Assembly: GCA_030681635.1 (NCBI GenBank)
Contig: JAUXRT010000518.1
Coordinates: forward strand, 1-8,452
Source: Reyranella sp.
GTDB taxonomy: Bacteria > Pseudomonadota > Alphaproteobacteria > Reyranellales > Reyranellaceae
Direction of reading: 5' to 3'
Length of the DNA: 8,452 bases
In this document: one piece after another, positions 1 to 7,510 of the stretch
Layout: each line of letters opens with the position of its first letter
Position numbering within the stretch: position 1 is the first letter of the stretch
Position numbers and translations under genes: made by a program
Notes under the pieces: generated by a model
Seen by the model: the letters and a program-made list of their open reading frames with translations, nothing else
What the model was told of the DNA's origin: nothing
The model's database searches: none

Positions 1-95
1 ACTGTTCCTGGTTGGGATCTTGGTCCCGATCACACGGTGCCCACCTGCACTAGCAGGCCTTGGAGGTCTTACGGACTATCGGCCCATCGTGGAGC
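1..95 (+). ncRNA. ssrS: Probable 3' part of 6S RNA (5' end outside window, 3' end approximate)
   Basis: This stretch precedes the folate cyclo-ligase gene and does not look like coding sequence. It contains two compact hairpins. One is around 13-31, with GGGAT pairing to GTCCC across a CTTG loop. The other is perfect at 44-57, with CCTGC and GCAGG around an ACTA loop. 6S RNA, which binds the sigma70 RNA polymerase holoenzyme and mimics an open promoter, is known to sit directly upstream of the cyclo-ligase gene (ygfA/fau) in many proteobacteria, and the CACCTGCAC...GCAGG segment resembles alphaproteobacterial 6S 3' halves as I remember them. Only the 3' portion would be in the window, so the characteristic central bubble and closing stem cannot be checked. 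The 3' boundary is a guess. It could instead be a structured 5' UTR of the downstream gene. Confidence 0.5.
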
Positions 96-135
96 CGCCC
101 CACCTTTTCCCTCTCCCGACGTTCTCTCTCCCGGC

Positions 136-711
136 ATGATCCTGATCGACGACAAGCGCACCCTGCGCAGCGCCATGCTTGCCTGGCGTGGCGCCCTCAG
201 CGAGGAAGAGCGCCGGGCGGCCGCGGACGGCCTGCTCGTGACCTTGCGCCGCGAGCGGCCGATCGCGACGCCTTCAATCGTCTCCGGCTTCTGGCCGATC
301 AGGGAAGAGATCGACATCCGGCCGCTGATGATCGAGCTGTTCAACGAAGGCTGCCAGATGGCGCTCCCCGTCGTGCAGGGCCGCGGCCAGCCGCTGCTGT
401 TTCGCGCCTGGCGGCCGGGCGATCCGCTCGAAGCCGGAGTCTTCGGCACCCTGCAGCCCTCGGCACGGCGAGAGACCTTGGAGCCCGATGCGCTGCTGGT
501 CCCGCTGCTGGCCTGCGACGAGGACGGCTGGCGGCTGGGCTATGGCGGCGGATTCTACGATCGCACGCTGCTCGGCCTCAGGGCGCGGCGCAAGGTCACG
601 GCGGTCGGCGTCGGCTTCGATGCGCAGGTCGTGCCCGATGTGCCGCATGGGCCAAGCGACCAGCGTCTCGATTGGATGTTGACCGACCGGCGCGCTTCAG
701 CCTTTGTCTAG
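136..711 (+). CDS. fau: 5-formyltetrahydrofolate cyclo-ligase (5,10-methenyl-THF synthetase)
   Basis: Cytoplasmic enzyme that uses ATP to convert 5-formyltetrahydrofolate to 5,10-methenyltetrahydrofolate, returning a storage folate to the one-carbon pool. The 191-residue product matches the usual family length. The family signature GYGGGFYDR is at residues 135-143, just after the LLVPLLACDEDG strand (about 121-132). An N-terminal basic segment (K7, R8, R11) and a WPIREEID segment around 53-60 fit the substrate/ATP-binding part of the family. I chose ATG 136 because family members begin a few residues before the K-x-x-x-R segment. An in-frame GTG at 37 would read through the structured RNA region and add about 33 unrelated residues. 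No good Shine-Dalgarno sequence precedes 136, so translation may depend on the upstream RNA or be weak. The next gene starts 3 bases after the stop, suggesting co-transcription. Confidence 0.93.
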   Translation: MILIDDKRTLRSAMLAWRGALSEEERRAAADGLLVTLRRERPIATPSIVSGFWPIREEIDIRPLMIELFNEGCQMALPVVQGRGQPLLFRAWRPGDPLEAGVFGTLQPSARRETLEPDALLVPLLACDEDGWRLGYGGGFYDRTLLGLRARRKVTAVGVGFDAQVVPDVPHGPSDQRLDWMLTDRRASAFV

Positions 712-714
712 CGC

Positions 715-1521
715 ATGAAAGTTCTGTTCTGTGGCGACATCGTCGGCCGCGCCGGCCGTGATGCGGTGATCAAGGAGATCCCTCGGCTCCGGCGCGAGCT
801 CGGGCTCGATTTTGTGGTCGTGAACGGCGAGAACGCCGCGGCGGGTTTCGGCATCACGGCCAAGATCTGCGCCGAACTCCACGAGGCCGGCGTCGATTGC
901 ATCACCACGGGCAACCATGCCTGGGACCAGCGCGAGATCATTCCCTACATCTCCCAGGATAAACGGCTGCTGCGGCCGATCAACTTCCCGCCCGGCACCC
1001 CCGGTTGGGGCGCCAACCTGTTTCAGACGGCGCGGGGCCAGAAGATCGTCGTCATCAATGTCATGTGCCGGCTGTTCATGGACGCTCTCGACGATCCGTT
1101 CCGCGCCCTCGACGTCGAACTCGGCAAATACGGGCTGGGCCGCGGGGCGCATTTCATCCTGGTCGATGTTCACGGCGAGGCGACCAGCGAAAAGCAGTCG
1201 GTGGGTCACTATTGCGATGGCCGGGTGTCGGCGGTGCTGGGCACCCACAGCCATGTGCCGACCGCCGACGCCTGGATCCTGCCCGGCGGCACCGCCTATC
1301 AGACCGACGTCGGCATGTGCGGCGACTACGATTCGGTGATCGGCATGAAAAAGGACGTGGCCGTCCAGCGCTTCCTCAAGAAGATGCCGGGGGAGCGCCT
1401 GTCGCCGGCCGAAGGCGAGGGAACTTTGTGCGCGGCCCTGGTCGAAACCGACGACAAGACCGGCCTGGCCCGGTCGGTTCGACCCCTCCGGCTGGGGGGC
1501 CGCCTATCGCCTACCGAGTAG
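715..1521 (+). CDS. YmdB-type metallophosphoesterase (TIGR00282 family)
   Basis: 268-residue calcineurin-like phosphoesterase. Binuclear-metal ligands are visible: D8 in FCGDIVGR, E39 and N40 in NGENAA, N67 and H68 in TGNHAWD, H153 in VHGE, and H178 and H180 in GTHSHVPTAD. The first five fall at the numbering I recall for Bacillus subtilis YmdB, which has 2',3'-cyclic-nucleotide phosphodiesterase activity and affects biofilm formation; the role in alphaproteobacteria is not established. There is no signal peptide or membrane segment, so it is probably cytoplasmic. It starts 3 bases after the cyclo-ligase stop (TAG CGC ATG) with no separate ribosome site, consistent with coupling. The protein is full length and no metal ligand is missing. 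Activity on cyclic nucleotides is inferred from homologues; other phosphodiester substrates are possible. Confidence 0.9.
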   Translation: MKVLFCGDIVGRAGRDAVIKEIPRLRRELGLDFVVVNGENAAAGFGITAKICAELHEAGVDCITTGNHAWDQREIIPYISQDKRLLRPINFPPGTPGWGANLFQTARGQKIVVINVMCRLFMDALDDPFRALDVELGKYGLGRGAHFILVDVHGEATSEKQSVGHYCDGRVSAVLGTHSHVPTADAWILPGGTAYQTDVGMCGDYDSVIGMKKDVAVQRFLKKMPGERLSPAEGEGTLCAALVETDDKTGLARSVRPLRLGGRLSPTE

Positions 1522-1671
1522 CTTGCAGCATCTTGTATCCCACAGGCCCCGCTCGTAGCTATTAGAAGTGTCCAAAAGACGGCCATTGACGACCTGGGGA
1601 AAATTAGTCATCCTGTTGATGTTAAACGATTTTTCGCCGCGTTGGCGAGCTGTCTTCAAGGTTAGAGGGGG
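1522..1671 (+). other. Intergenic stretch with AT-richer core; candidate small RNA or 3' UTR
   Basis: This is the first half of the 302-base gap between the metallophosphoesterase gene and yebC. Bases 1561-1670 are about 47% GC by my count, clearly below the flanking genes. The stretch runs directly into two intrinsic terminators, so something is transcribed into it. It could be the 3' UTR of the upstream two-gene unit or an independent small RNA. A small hairpin is visible at 1633-1649 (TTCGCC and GGCGAG around GCGTT). A TTGACG at 1586-1591 resembles a -35 box, but the hexamer 17 bases later (CATCCT) is a poor -10. One frame stays open for 48 codons from the upstream stop to TAG at 1664-1666, but it has no ATG or GTG and its third positions are not GC-rich, which argues against coding. 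Confidence 0.3.
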
Positions 1672-1684
1672 CGTCGGAATCTAG
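1619..1684 (+). CDS. Possible 21-codon short ORF ending in a terminator loop
   Basis: An ATG at 1619 opens a 21-residue reading frame that closes with TAG at 1682-1684, inside the loop of the first terminator hairpin. The peptide is basic and glycine-rich at its end (starts MLNDFSPRW, ends RGGVGI). I do not recognise it. It has no run of a single amino acid typical of an attenuator leader peptide. There is no Shine-Dalgarno sequence at normal spacing; the closest purine run, GGGGAAA at 1596-1602, is about 16 bases too far upstream for good use. Third-position GC is about 57%, lower than in the neighbours. Chance is the simplest explanation. It is listed because its stop coincides with the hairpin, an arrangement in which a terminating ribosome could alter termination. 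Confidence 0.15.
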   Translation: MLNDFSPRWRAVFKVRGGVGI

Positions 1685-1699
1685 GTTCCGACGTTTTTT
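1672..1699 (+). terminator. Intrinsic terminator 1
   Basis: A perfect 8-bp stem (CGTCGGAA at 1672-1679 with TTCCGACG at 1686-1693) surrounds a TCTAGG loop and is followed directly by six T residues (1694-1699). It lies about 150 bases after the metallophosphoesterase stop. It should end transcripts of the fau/metallophosphoesterase unit or of a small RNA starting in the gap. The reverse strand has no matching T run, so it acts in the + direction only. Confidence 0.88.
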
Positions 1700-1700
1700 A

Positions 1701-1728
1701 GCGGGGGCTTCGGCCCCCGCCTTTTTTT
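1701..1728 (+). terminator. Intrinsic terminator 2, in tandem
   Basis: A perfect 8-bp stem (GCGGGGGC at 1701-1708 with GCCCCCGC at 1713-1720) is capped by a TTCG tetraloop and followed by C and seven T residues (1722-1728). It starts one base after the T run of the first terminator. The very GC-rich stem with a stabilising UUCG loop should be strong. The pair would insulate yebC from upstream transcription. Confidence 0.92.
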
Positions 1729-1759
1729 GTCCGCAATCCCGCTTGAGCGGTCAGCGATC

Positions 1760-1788
1760 CTGCCAAAACCCACGAGAAGTGGTATAGC
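1760..1788 (+). promoter_or_regulatory. Weak candidate promoter for the yebC-ruv unit
   Basis: CTGCCA (1760-1765) matches four of six bases of the sigma70-type -35 box, and TATAGC (1783-1788) follows after 17 bases. The position, beyond the double terminator and about 35 bases before the yebC start, is where a promoter is needed. The small inverted repeat CCAC-GAGAA-GTGG at 1770-1782 lies in the spacer, and another, CCGC-TTGA-GCGG, is at 1739-1750. Either could be chance or a protein site. I see no SOS box (CTGT-N8-ACAG or the alphaproteobacterial GTTC-N7-GTTC). Confidence 0.3.
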
Positions 1789-1823
1789 CGAGCCTCCAAG
1801 TCACTTAATCTGGTTGTCGGGCT

Positions 1824-2582
1824 ATGGCGGGGCATTCCCAATTCAAGAACATCATGCACCGCAAAGGGCGCCAAGACGCCCAGCGGGCCAAGGTCTTTAC
1901 CAAGATCATCCGTGAAATCACCACGGCGGCGCGGCTCGGCGCGGCCGATCCCAATGCCAATCCCCGTTTGCGGGCGGCCGTGATCGCGGCCCGCGACGCC
2001 AACATGACCCGCGATACGATCGATCGGGCCATCAAGCGCGGCTCGGGCACGGATGCGGACGCCAATTATGACGAGGTCCGCTACGAGGGCTACGGGCCGG
2101 GCGGTGTGGCGCTGATCGTCGAGGGGCTGACCAACAACCGCAACCGCACGGCGGGTGAGGTCCGGTCGAGCTTCAGCAAGTACGGCGGCAACCTGGGTGA
2201 ATCCAACAGCGTGTCGTTCATGTTCGACCGCCTGGGCGAGTTCCGGTTTCCGCTGTCCGTCGGCAGCGCCGACGACGTGCTGGAGAAGGCGATCGAGGCG
2301 GGCGCCGACGACGTGGTGAGCGGCGAGGGGCCGGAGGGGATGCACGAGATCTACTGCGCCCAGGACAGCTTCAATTCGGTGCGCGAGGCGCTCGAGAAGT
2401 CGCTCGGACAGCCGTCGGCAGCCAAGCTGACCTGGCGCCCCAAGACGACGACGCCGGTCGAGGGCGAGACCGTGCAGGCGCTGTTCACCCTGATCGCGGC
2501 CCTCGAGGACAACGACGACGTGCAGAACGTCTACGCCAATTTCGAGGCGTCGGACGATGCTCTGGCCAAGTTCGCGGCCTGA
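1824..2582 (+). CDS. yebC: YebC/PmpR family protein (DNA-binding regulator / translation factor)
   Basis: 252-residue cytoplasmic protein matching the family in length and along its whole sequence. The N terminus MAGHSQFKNIMHRKGRQD is the family signature, followed by YEGYGPGG at residues 87-94 and TNNRNRT at 103-109. The long acidic C-terminal domain ends at the stop at 2582. Family members were first described as transcription regulators (PmpR in Pseudomonas). More recent work ties YebC proteins to relief of ribosome stalling at proline-rich sequences, which is of interest here because tolR and tolA nearby encode many prolines. I cannot tell which role applies. It is adjacent to ruvC, a common arrangement, and the gap is 11 bases. 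ATG 1824 is the only start that gives the conserved N terminus, although no clear Shine-Dalgarno sequence precedes it. Confidence 0.95.
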   Translation: MAGHSQFKNIMHRKGRQDAQRAKVFTKIIREITTAARLGAADPNANPRLRAAVIAARDANMTRDTIDRAIKRGSGTDADANYDEVRYEGYGPGGVALIVEGLTNNRNRTAGEVRSSFSKYGGNLGESNSVSFMFDRLGEFRFPLSVGSADDVLEKAIEAGADDVVSGEGPEGMHEIYCAQDSFNSVREALEKSLGQPSAAKLTWRPKTTTPVEGETVQALFTLIAALEDNDDVQNVYANFEASDDALAKFAA

Positions 2583-2593
2583 GGCGTGACCCG

Positions 2594-3085
2594 ATGAGAT
2601 TGATCGGCCTCGATCCCGGTCTGCGATTGACCGGCTGGGGCGTGATCGACGTCGACGGCAACCGGCTGCGCCATGTCGCCCATGGCGTCGTCAAGGTGGC
2701 GACCACCGGAAGCCTCGCCGAGCGGCTCCGGGAACTGTTCGAGGGCGTGGCCGGTATCGTGGCGGCGCAACAGCCGCTTGAGGCGGCGGTCGAGGAGACC
2801 TTCGTGAACGTCAATCCCGGCTCGACCCTGAAACTCGGTCAGGCGCGCGGCGTGGTGATGCTGGCGCCTGCGCGGGCCGGCCTGCCGGTCTATGAGTATG
2901 CCGCCAACCTCGTGAAGAAATCCGTGACCGGCGCAGGCCATGCCGACAAGCACCAGATCGCCATGATGGTCGGGCGCCTGCTGCCCGGTGTCGACGCCAC
3001 CCAGGATGCGGCCGATGCGCTTGCCGTCGCCATCTGCCACGCCCATCACCGCGCCACCGCCAGGCGTGTCGAGGCGGCGCTATGA
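2594..3085 (+). CDS. ruvC: Crossover junction endodeoxyribonuclease RuvC
   Basis: Holliday-junction resolvase that makes paired nicks across a four-way junction to finish homologous recombination and repair. The 163-residue product has the RNase H-like fold signature. The acidic catalytic residues are in place: D7 in GLDPG, E67 in AVEETF, and D138 and D141 in QDAADALA. The NPGSTLKLGQARG loop (74-86) and the VKKSVTG segment (107-113) are typical of the family. It acts as a dimer with the RuvAB branch-migration complex, encoded directly downstream. ATG 2594 gives the standard N terminus. The stop codon overlaps the ruvA start (ATGA at 3082-3085), indicating translational coupling. Confidence 0.97.
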   Translation: MRLIGLDPGLRLTGWGVIDVDGNRLRHVAHGVVKVATTGSLAERLRELFEGVAGIVAAQQPLEAAVEETFVNVNPGSTLKLGQARGVVMLAPARAGLPVYEYAANLVKKSVTGAGHADKHQIAMMVGRLLPGVDATQDAADALAVAICHAHHRATARRVEAAL

Positions 3086-3689
3086 TCGCCAAGCTGAAGG
3101 GCATGGTCGACTCGGTCGATACCGACAGCGCGATCGTCGATGTCGGCGGCGTCGGCTATCTCGTGTCGGCTTCCGCCCGGACCCTGCGCGACCTCGTGGT
3201 CGGCGGGCCGGCGACCGTGCTGGTCGAGACCATCGTGCGTGAGGACGCCATCGCGCTCTACGGATTCATCGAGACCGCTGAACGTGACTGGTTCCGCATC
3301 CTGACGACGGTTCAGGGCGTGGGGGCGCGCGTGGCGCTGTCGATCCTCTCGACCTTGTCGCCGGACGAAATCGCGCGCGCGATCGCTGCGCAAGATCGCG
3401 CGACGCTCAGCCGCCCGGCCGGCGTCGGGGCGAAACTCGCGGCACGCCTCGCGACTGAACTCAAGGATAAGGCCGCCGCGTTCGGCATCGCATCGCCCGC
3501 GTCGAGCGCGCCCGGTGCTGCTGTGCCCGCGCCCGCCGGCTCACTCAACGAGGATGCCGTCTCGGCCCTGGTCAATCTCGGTTACCGCCGCGTAGAAGCC
3601 TTCGGCGCCGTGGCGCGTGTGACCCAGCGTCTGGGTGCGGAAGCGAGGCTCGATGCGGTGATCCGCGCCGGTCTGCAGGAGCTGGCGCG

Positions 3690-3693
<4 letters not shown>
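3082..3693 (+). CDS. ruvA: Holliday junction branch migration protein RuvA
   Basis: 203-residue protein that binds the Holliday junction as a tetramer and loads RuvB. Three domains are visible. The N-terminal OB-like domain covers about 1-64 and includes the VDVGGVGYLV strand at 19-28. The middle domain has two helix-hairpin-helix motifs, VQGVGARVALSI (77-88) and PAGVGAKLAARL (112-123). A Ser/Ala/Pro-rich flexible linker (about 138-155) leads to domain III (about 156-203), which contacts RuvB. The start overlaps ruvC and the stop overlaps ruvB by ATGA, so the three proteins are probably made in coupled fashion. The second hairpin carries SRPAGVG where many homologues have a basic residue or proline before GVG; the GVG core is intact. 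Confidence 0.97.
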
Positions 3694-4744
<1,051 letters not shown>

Positions 4745-4748
<4 letters not shown>

Positions 4749-5212
4749 ACGCGCCCACCTCCGGCCGAATCGCCGACGGCACCCACGTGCTGCCGCTCAG
4801 GGTCTATTATGAGGACACCGATGCGGCGGGCATCGTCTACTACGCCAACTGGCTGCGCTTCCTCGAGCGTGGCCGCACCGAGCTGCTGCGGCTGCTCGGC
4901 CAGGAGCACAGCGCTCTGCGCGAGGAGCGTGACGTGAACTGGGTGGTCCGCCGCTGTGCCATCGATTACCTGAAGCCCGCCCGGCTGGACGAGTCGATCG
5001 AGATCGTCACCAGCTGCGGCGAACTGCGCGGTGCCTCGCTGGACATGCTCCAGCAGGCGCGTCGCGGTGAAGAAACCCTGGTCCGCGCCGAGCTGACTGT
5101 CGCCTGCATGGGCGCGGGCGGCCGTCCGGTCCGATTGCCGCCGCACGTGCGGACTGCCTTGGCCCAGGTCGTGGTGAGTGGCTCGCCCCGCTCACGCCAT
5201 ATTCGGATATAA
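4745..5212 (+). CDS. ybgC: Tol-Pal-associated acyl-CoA thioesterase YbgC
   Basis: 155-residue single hotdog-domain protein of the 4-hydroxybenzoyl-CoA thioesterase type. E. coli YbgC hydrolyses acyl-CoAs and is linked to phospholipid metabolism and the Tol-Pal cluster. The active-site segment YYEDTDAAGIVYYANW is at residues 21-36. D26 aligns with the catalytic Asp of E. coli YbgC. The next conserved helix, FLERGRTELLR, carries the usual Glu/Arg residues. A Tyr (Y33) sits where E. coli has His in VYH; many family members vary here. I chose GTG 4745 because it makes the GTGA overlap with the ruvB stop and gives a family-length product. The same frame stays open back to 4499, but that part only shadows ruvB. 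The 27-base gap to tolQ shows no terminator. Confidence 0.93.
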
Positions 5213-5227
5213 CCATCTAGAAACAAC

Positions 5228-5233
5228 GGAGAA
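5228..5233 (+). promoter_or_regulatory. Shine-Dalgarno site of tolQ
   Basis: GGAGAA ends 6 bases before the tolQ ATG at 5240. It fixes that start and is one of the clearest ribosome sites in the window, whereas the upstream ruv-ybgC genes appear to rely on overlapping stop/start codons. Confidence 0.75.
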
Positions 5234-5239
5234 CCCAAA

Positions 5240-5970
<731 letters not shown>

Positions 5971-5971
<1 letters not shown>

Positions 5972-6516
5972 TGGCAGCCATCATCCCAAGCAGCGGCGGC
6001 GGAGGCGGCGGCAGCCGGTTCCGGCGGCGGCAGAACTTCAGTCCGATCGCCGACATCAATGTGACGCCGATGGTCGACGTCATGCTGGTGCTGCTGGTCA
6101 TCTTCATGATCACTGCGCCGCTGCTGCAGGTCGGCGTGCCCGTGGATCTGCCGAAGACCAGCGCGCAGCAGGTCGGCGGCAAGGAAGAGCCGCTGGTCGT
6201 CTCGGTCAACTCGAAGGGCGAGGTGTTTTTGGGTGAAACCCAGTACGACATCCCGGCGTTGGCTGCCAAGCTGAAGGCGGTCCACGAGGAGAAGCCCGAC
6301 CAGCGCGTGTTCATGCGCGGCGACAAGGCCGTCGACTACGGCAAGATGATGGAAGTCATGGGCGTGGTGATCGACAGCGGCTTCCGCCAGCTCGGCCTGC
6401 TCGGCGAGCAGGCGCAGTCGCTCGGCAAGGGTGTCGGCACGGTGACGCCGGCTCCAGCTCCGGCGCCGCGCGCACCGGCGCAGCCCGCGCCGGCGCAACC
6501 CGCACCGCGCCGGTAG
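5971..6516 (+). CDS. tolR: Tol-Pal motor subunit TolR (ExbD/TolR family) with Pro/Ala-rich tail
   Basis: 181-residue inner-membrane protein with one transmembrane helix (about 35-52) and a periplasmic domain. D36 in the segment TPMVDVMLVLLVIFM is the family's essential membrane aspartate, which takes part in proton flow through the TolQ-TolR channel. The cytoplasmic N terminus has a six-glycine run (9-14) and a basic patch (R16, R18-R20). The periplasmic ExbD domain spans roughly 55-150. The protein is about 40 residues longer than E. coli TolR (142 aa); most of the excess is a Pro/Ala tail from about 158, including two copies of AQPAP encoded by near-identical 15-base units. The start codon overlaps the tolQ stop. 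tolA follows after 19 bases. Confidence 0.95.
6478..6507 (+). repeat. Two-copy 15-base tandem repeat in the tolR 3' end
   Basis: Units 6478-6492 and 6493-6507 differ at two third-codon positions (CAG/CAA and GCG/GCA) and each encode AQPAP. The same composition continues on either side as Pro/Ala codons. The repeat is in frame and could vary in copy number between strains. Confidence 0.7.
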
Positions 6517-6535
6517 ACCGGAGGCAAGGCGATCG

Positions 6536-7480
6536 ATGGCCAGACGTTCTCCCGCCAGCATCGAGATGCGCACACCGGCGGTCGCGTCGGCCATGGTGCA
6601 CGTCTTCGTTCTGGCGGCAGCCGTCCTGAATCTCGATTTCTTCGGCCGGCCGCCGCCGGTCGAGCCGGAGCCGGTGATGGTCGAGTTCGAGGCGATCGCC
6701 AAGAGCGCGGCTGCGCCGACGATCGGCAATCCGCCGCCGCAGCCCAAGGACGTGCCGATCGCGCAGGAGACGACCAAGGCGCCGCCGCCCAAGAGCGCCG
6801 AGCCGCCGCCGGCACCGCCTCAGCCCAAGCCCGAGGTCGCGGAGACGAAGCCGCCGCCGCCCGCGCCGGTGGAGAAGCCCAAGCCCGAAGCAGCCAAGCC
6901 GGCGGAAGAGATGATTGCGCTCAAGCCCAAGGAGCCGGAGCCGCCCAAGGTCGAGCCGAAGAAGCCGGAGCCGCCCAAGCCTGCGGCCGAGGCCAAGAAG
7001 CCGGACCCGCCCAAGCCACCGCCGCCCAAGCCGAAGCCGAAGGACCGCGTCGACTCGCTGCTCGACGACATCCTGAAGAACCAGCAATCGACCACCAAGG
7101 TCCAGACGCCCGAGCAGCAGCCCAAGCCGGTGCAGCAGGTGACGCGCCAGGCGCCGGCAGCGCCGCAGTTCGCCTCCGTCGTGACCGCGTCCGAAATCGA
7201 AGGCGTGCGTCAGAAGATCCGTCCGTGCTGGAATGTGTTCGGCGGCTCGAAGGAGGCGCCTGTCGTCTCGCTCGTCGTTCAGATGAACCAGGACGGCACG
7301 CCGGTGAAGGCGGAGTTCAAGGACACCGGCCGCTACAACAACGATCCGACGTATCGCGCGGCGGCCGACGCCGCGCATCGCGCGATCATGAATCCGCGCT
7401 GCCAGCCATGGCCGCTCTCGTCGGAGAAGTTCAGCAACTGGCGCACCATCACTTTCAACTTCGATCCACGCGACTACTGA
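6536..7480 (+). CDS. tolA: Tol-Pal energy-transducing protein TolA
   Basis: 314-residue envelope-spanning protein that carries energy from TolQ-TolR to TolB/Pal, supporting outer-membrane constriction at division. Domain I is one N-terminal membrane anchor (about 14-33) with a short basic cytoplasmic end and the H22 typical of TonB/TolA anchors. Domain II (about 39-168) is almost entirely Pro, Lys, Glu and Ala with PPKP-type repeats, rather than the long Ala/Lys/Glu helix of E. coli TolA. Domain III (about 215-314) has the TolA/TonB C-terminal fold. It includes RPCWNVFGG and NPRCQPWPL, whose cysteines C231 and C289 could form the disulfide known in TolA domain III, and a final ITFNFDPRDY strand. 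A GGAGG at 6520-6524 lies 11 bases before ATG 6536, slightly far but usable. tolB follows after 30 bases. Confidence 0.93.
   Translation: MARRSPASIEMRTPAVASAMVHVFVLAAAVLNLDFFGRPPPVEPEPVMVEFEAIAKSAAAPTIGNPPPQPKDVPIAQETTKAPPPKSAEPPPAPPQPKPEVAETKPPPPAPVEKPKPEAAKPAEEMIALKPKEPEPPKVEPKKPEPPKPAAEAKKPDPPKPPPPKPKPKDRVDSLLDDILKNQQSTTKVQTPEQQPKPVQQVTRQAPAAPQFASVVTASEIEGVRQKIRPCWNVFGGSKEAPVVSLVVQMNQDGTPVKAEFKDTGRYNNDPTYRAAADAAHRAIMNPRCQPWPLSSEKFSNWRTITFNFDPRDY
6650..7039 (+). repeat. Low-complexity Pro/Lys-coding tract in tolA
   Basis: The tract encodes residues 39-168 and is dominated by CCG, CCC, AAG, GAG and GCC codons, with recurring GAGCCGCC(G/C) and CCGCCCAAG words. Units are degenerate rather than exact tandem copies. 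It would tolerate in-frame length changes and is a likely place for recombination or sequencing slippage. Confidence 0.75.
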
Positions 7481-7495
7481 TCGGTGTCGCGCTAT

Positions 7496-7501
7496 AGAGG
7501 T
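7496..7501 (+). promoter_or_regulatory. Shine-Dalgarno site supporting tolB start at 7511
   Basis: AGAGGT (TAGAGGT against the ideal AGGAGGT) ends 9 bases before ATG 7511. A second, weaker GAGG at 7519-7522 lies 6 bases before ATG 7529, the next in-frame start, so both starts remain possible. Confidence 0.55.
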
Positions 7502-7510
7502 AATGTGCTC

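Noticed and set aside
37..135. Upstream GTG extension of the folate cyclo-ligase
   Set aside because: The added residues are not family-like and the segment overlaps the hairpins of the probable 6S RNA; ATG 136 gives a normal family N terminus.
1522..1666. 48-codon open frame continuing in the metallophosphoesterase frame after its stop
   Set aside because: Some of the translation looks protein-like, but there is no ATG or GTG, third-position GC in the part I counted is under half, and the terminator follows. The upstream protein is already complete, so it is not a readthrough or a broken gene end.
1729..1823. tRNA or riboswitch before yebC
   Set aside because: Only two 4-bp inverted repeats are visible and there is no cloverleaf or recognised aptamer core.
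5201..5213. TATAAC at 5208-5213 as a -10 box for tolQ
   Set aside because: No -35-like hexamer at 16-18 bases upstream (the sequence there is CG-rich); the AT-rich patch may be only the end of ybgC.
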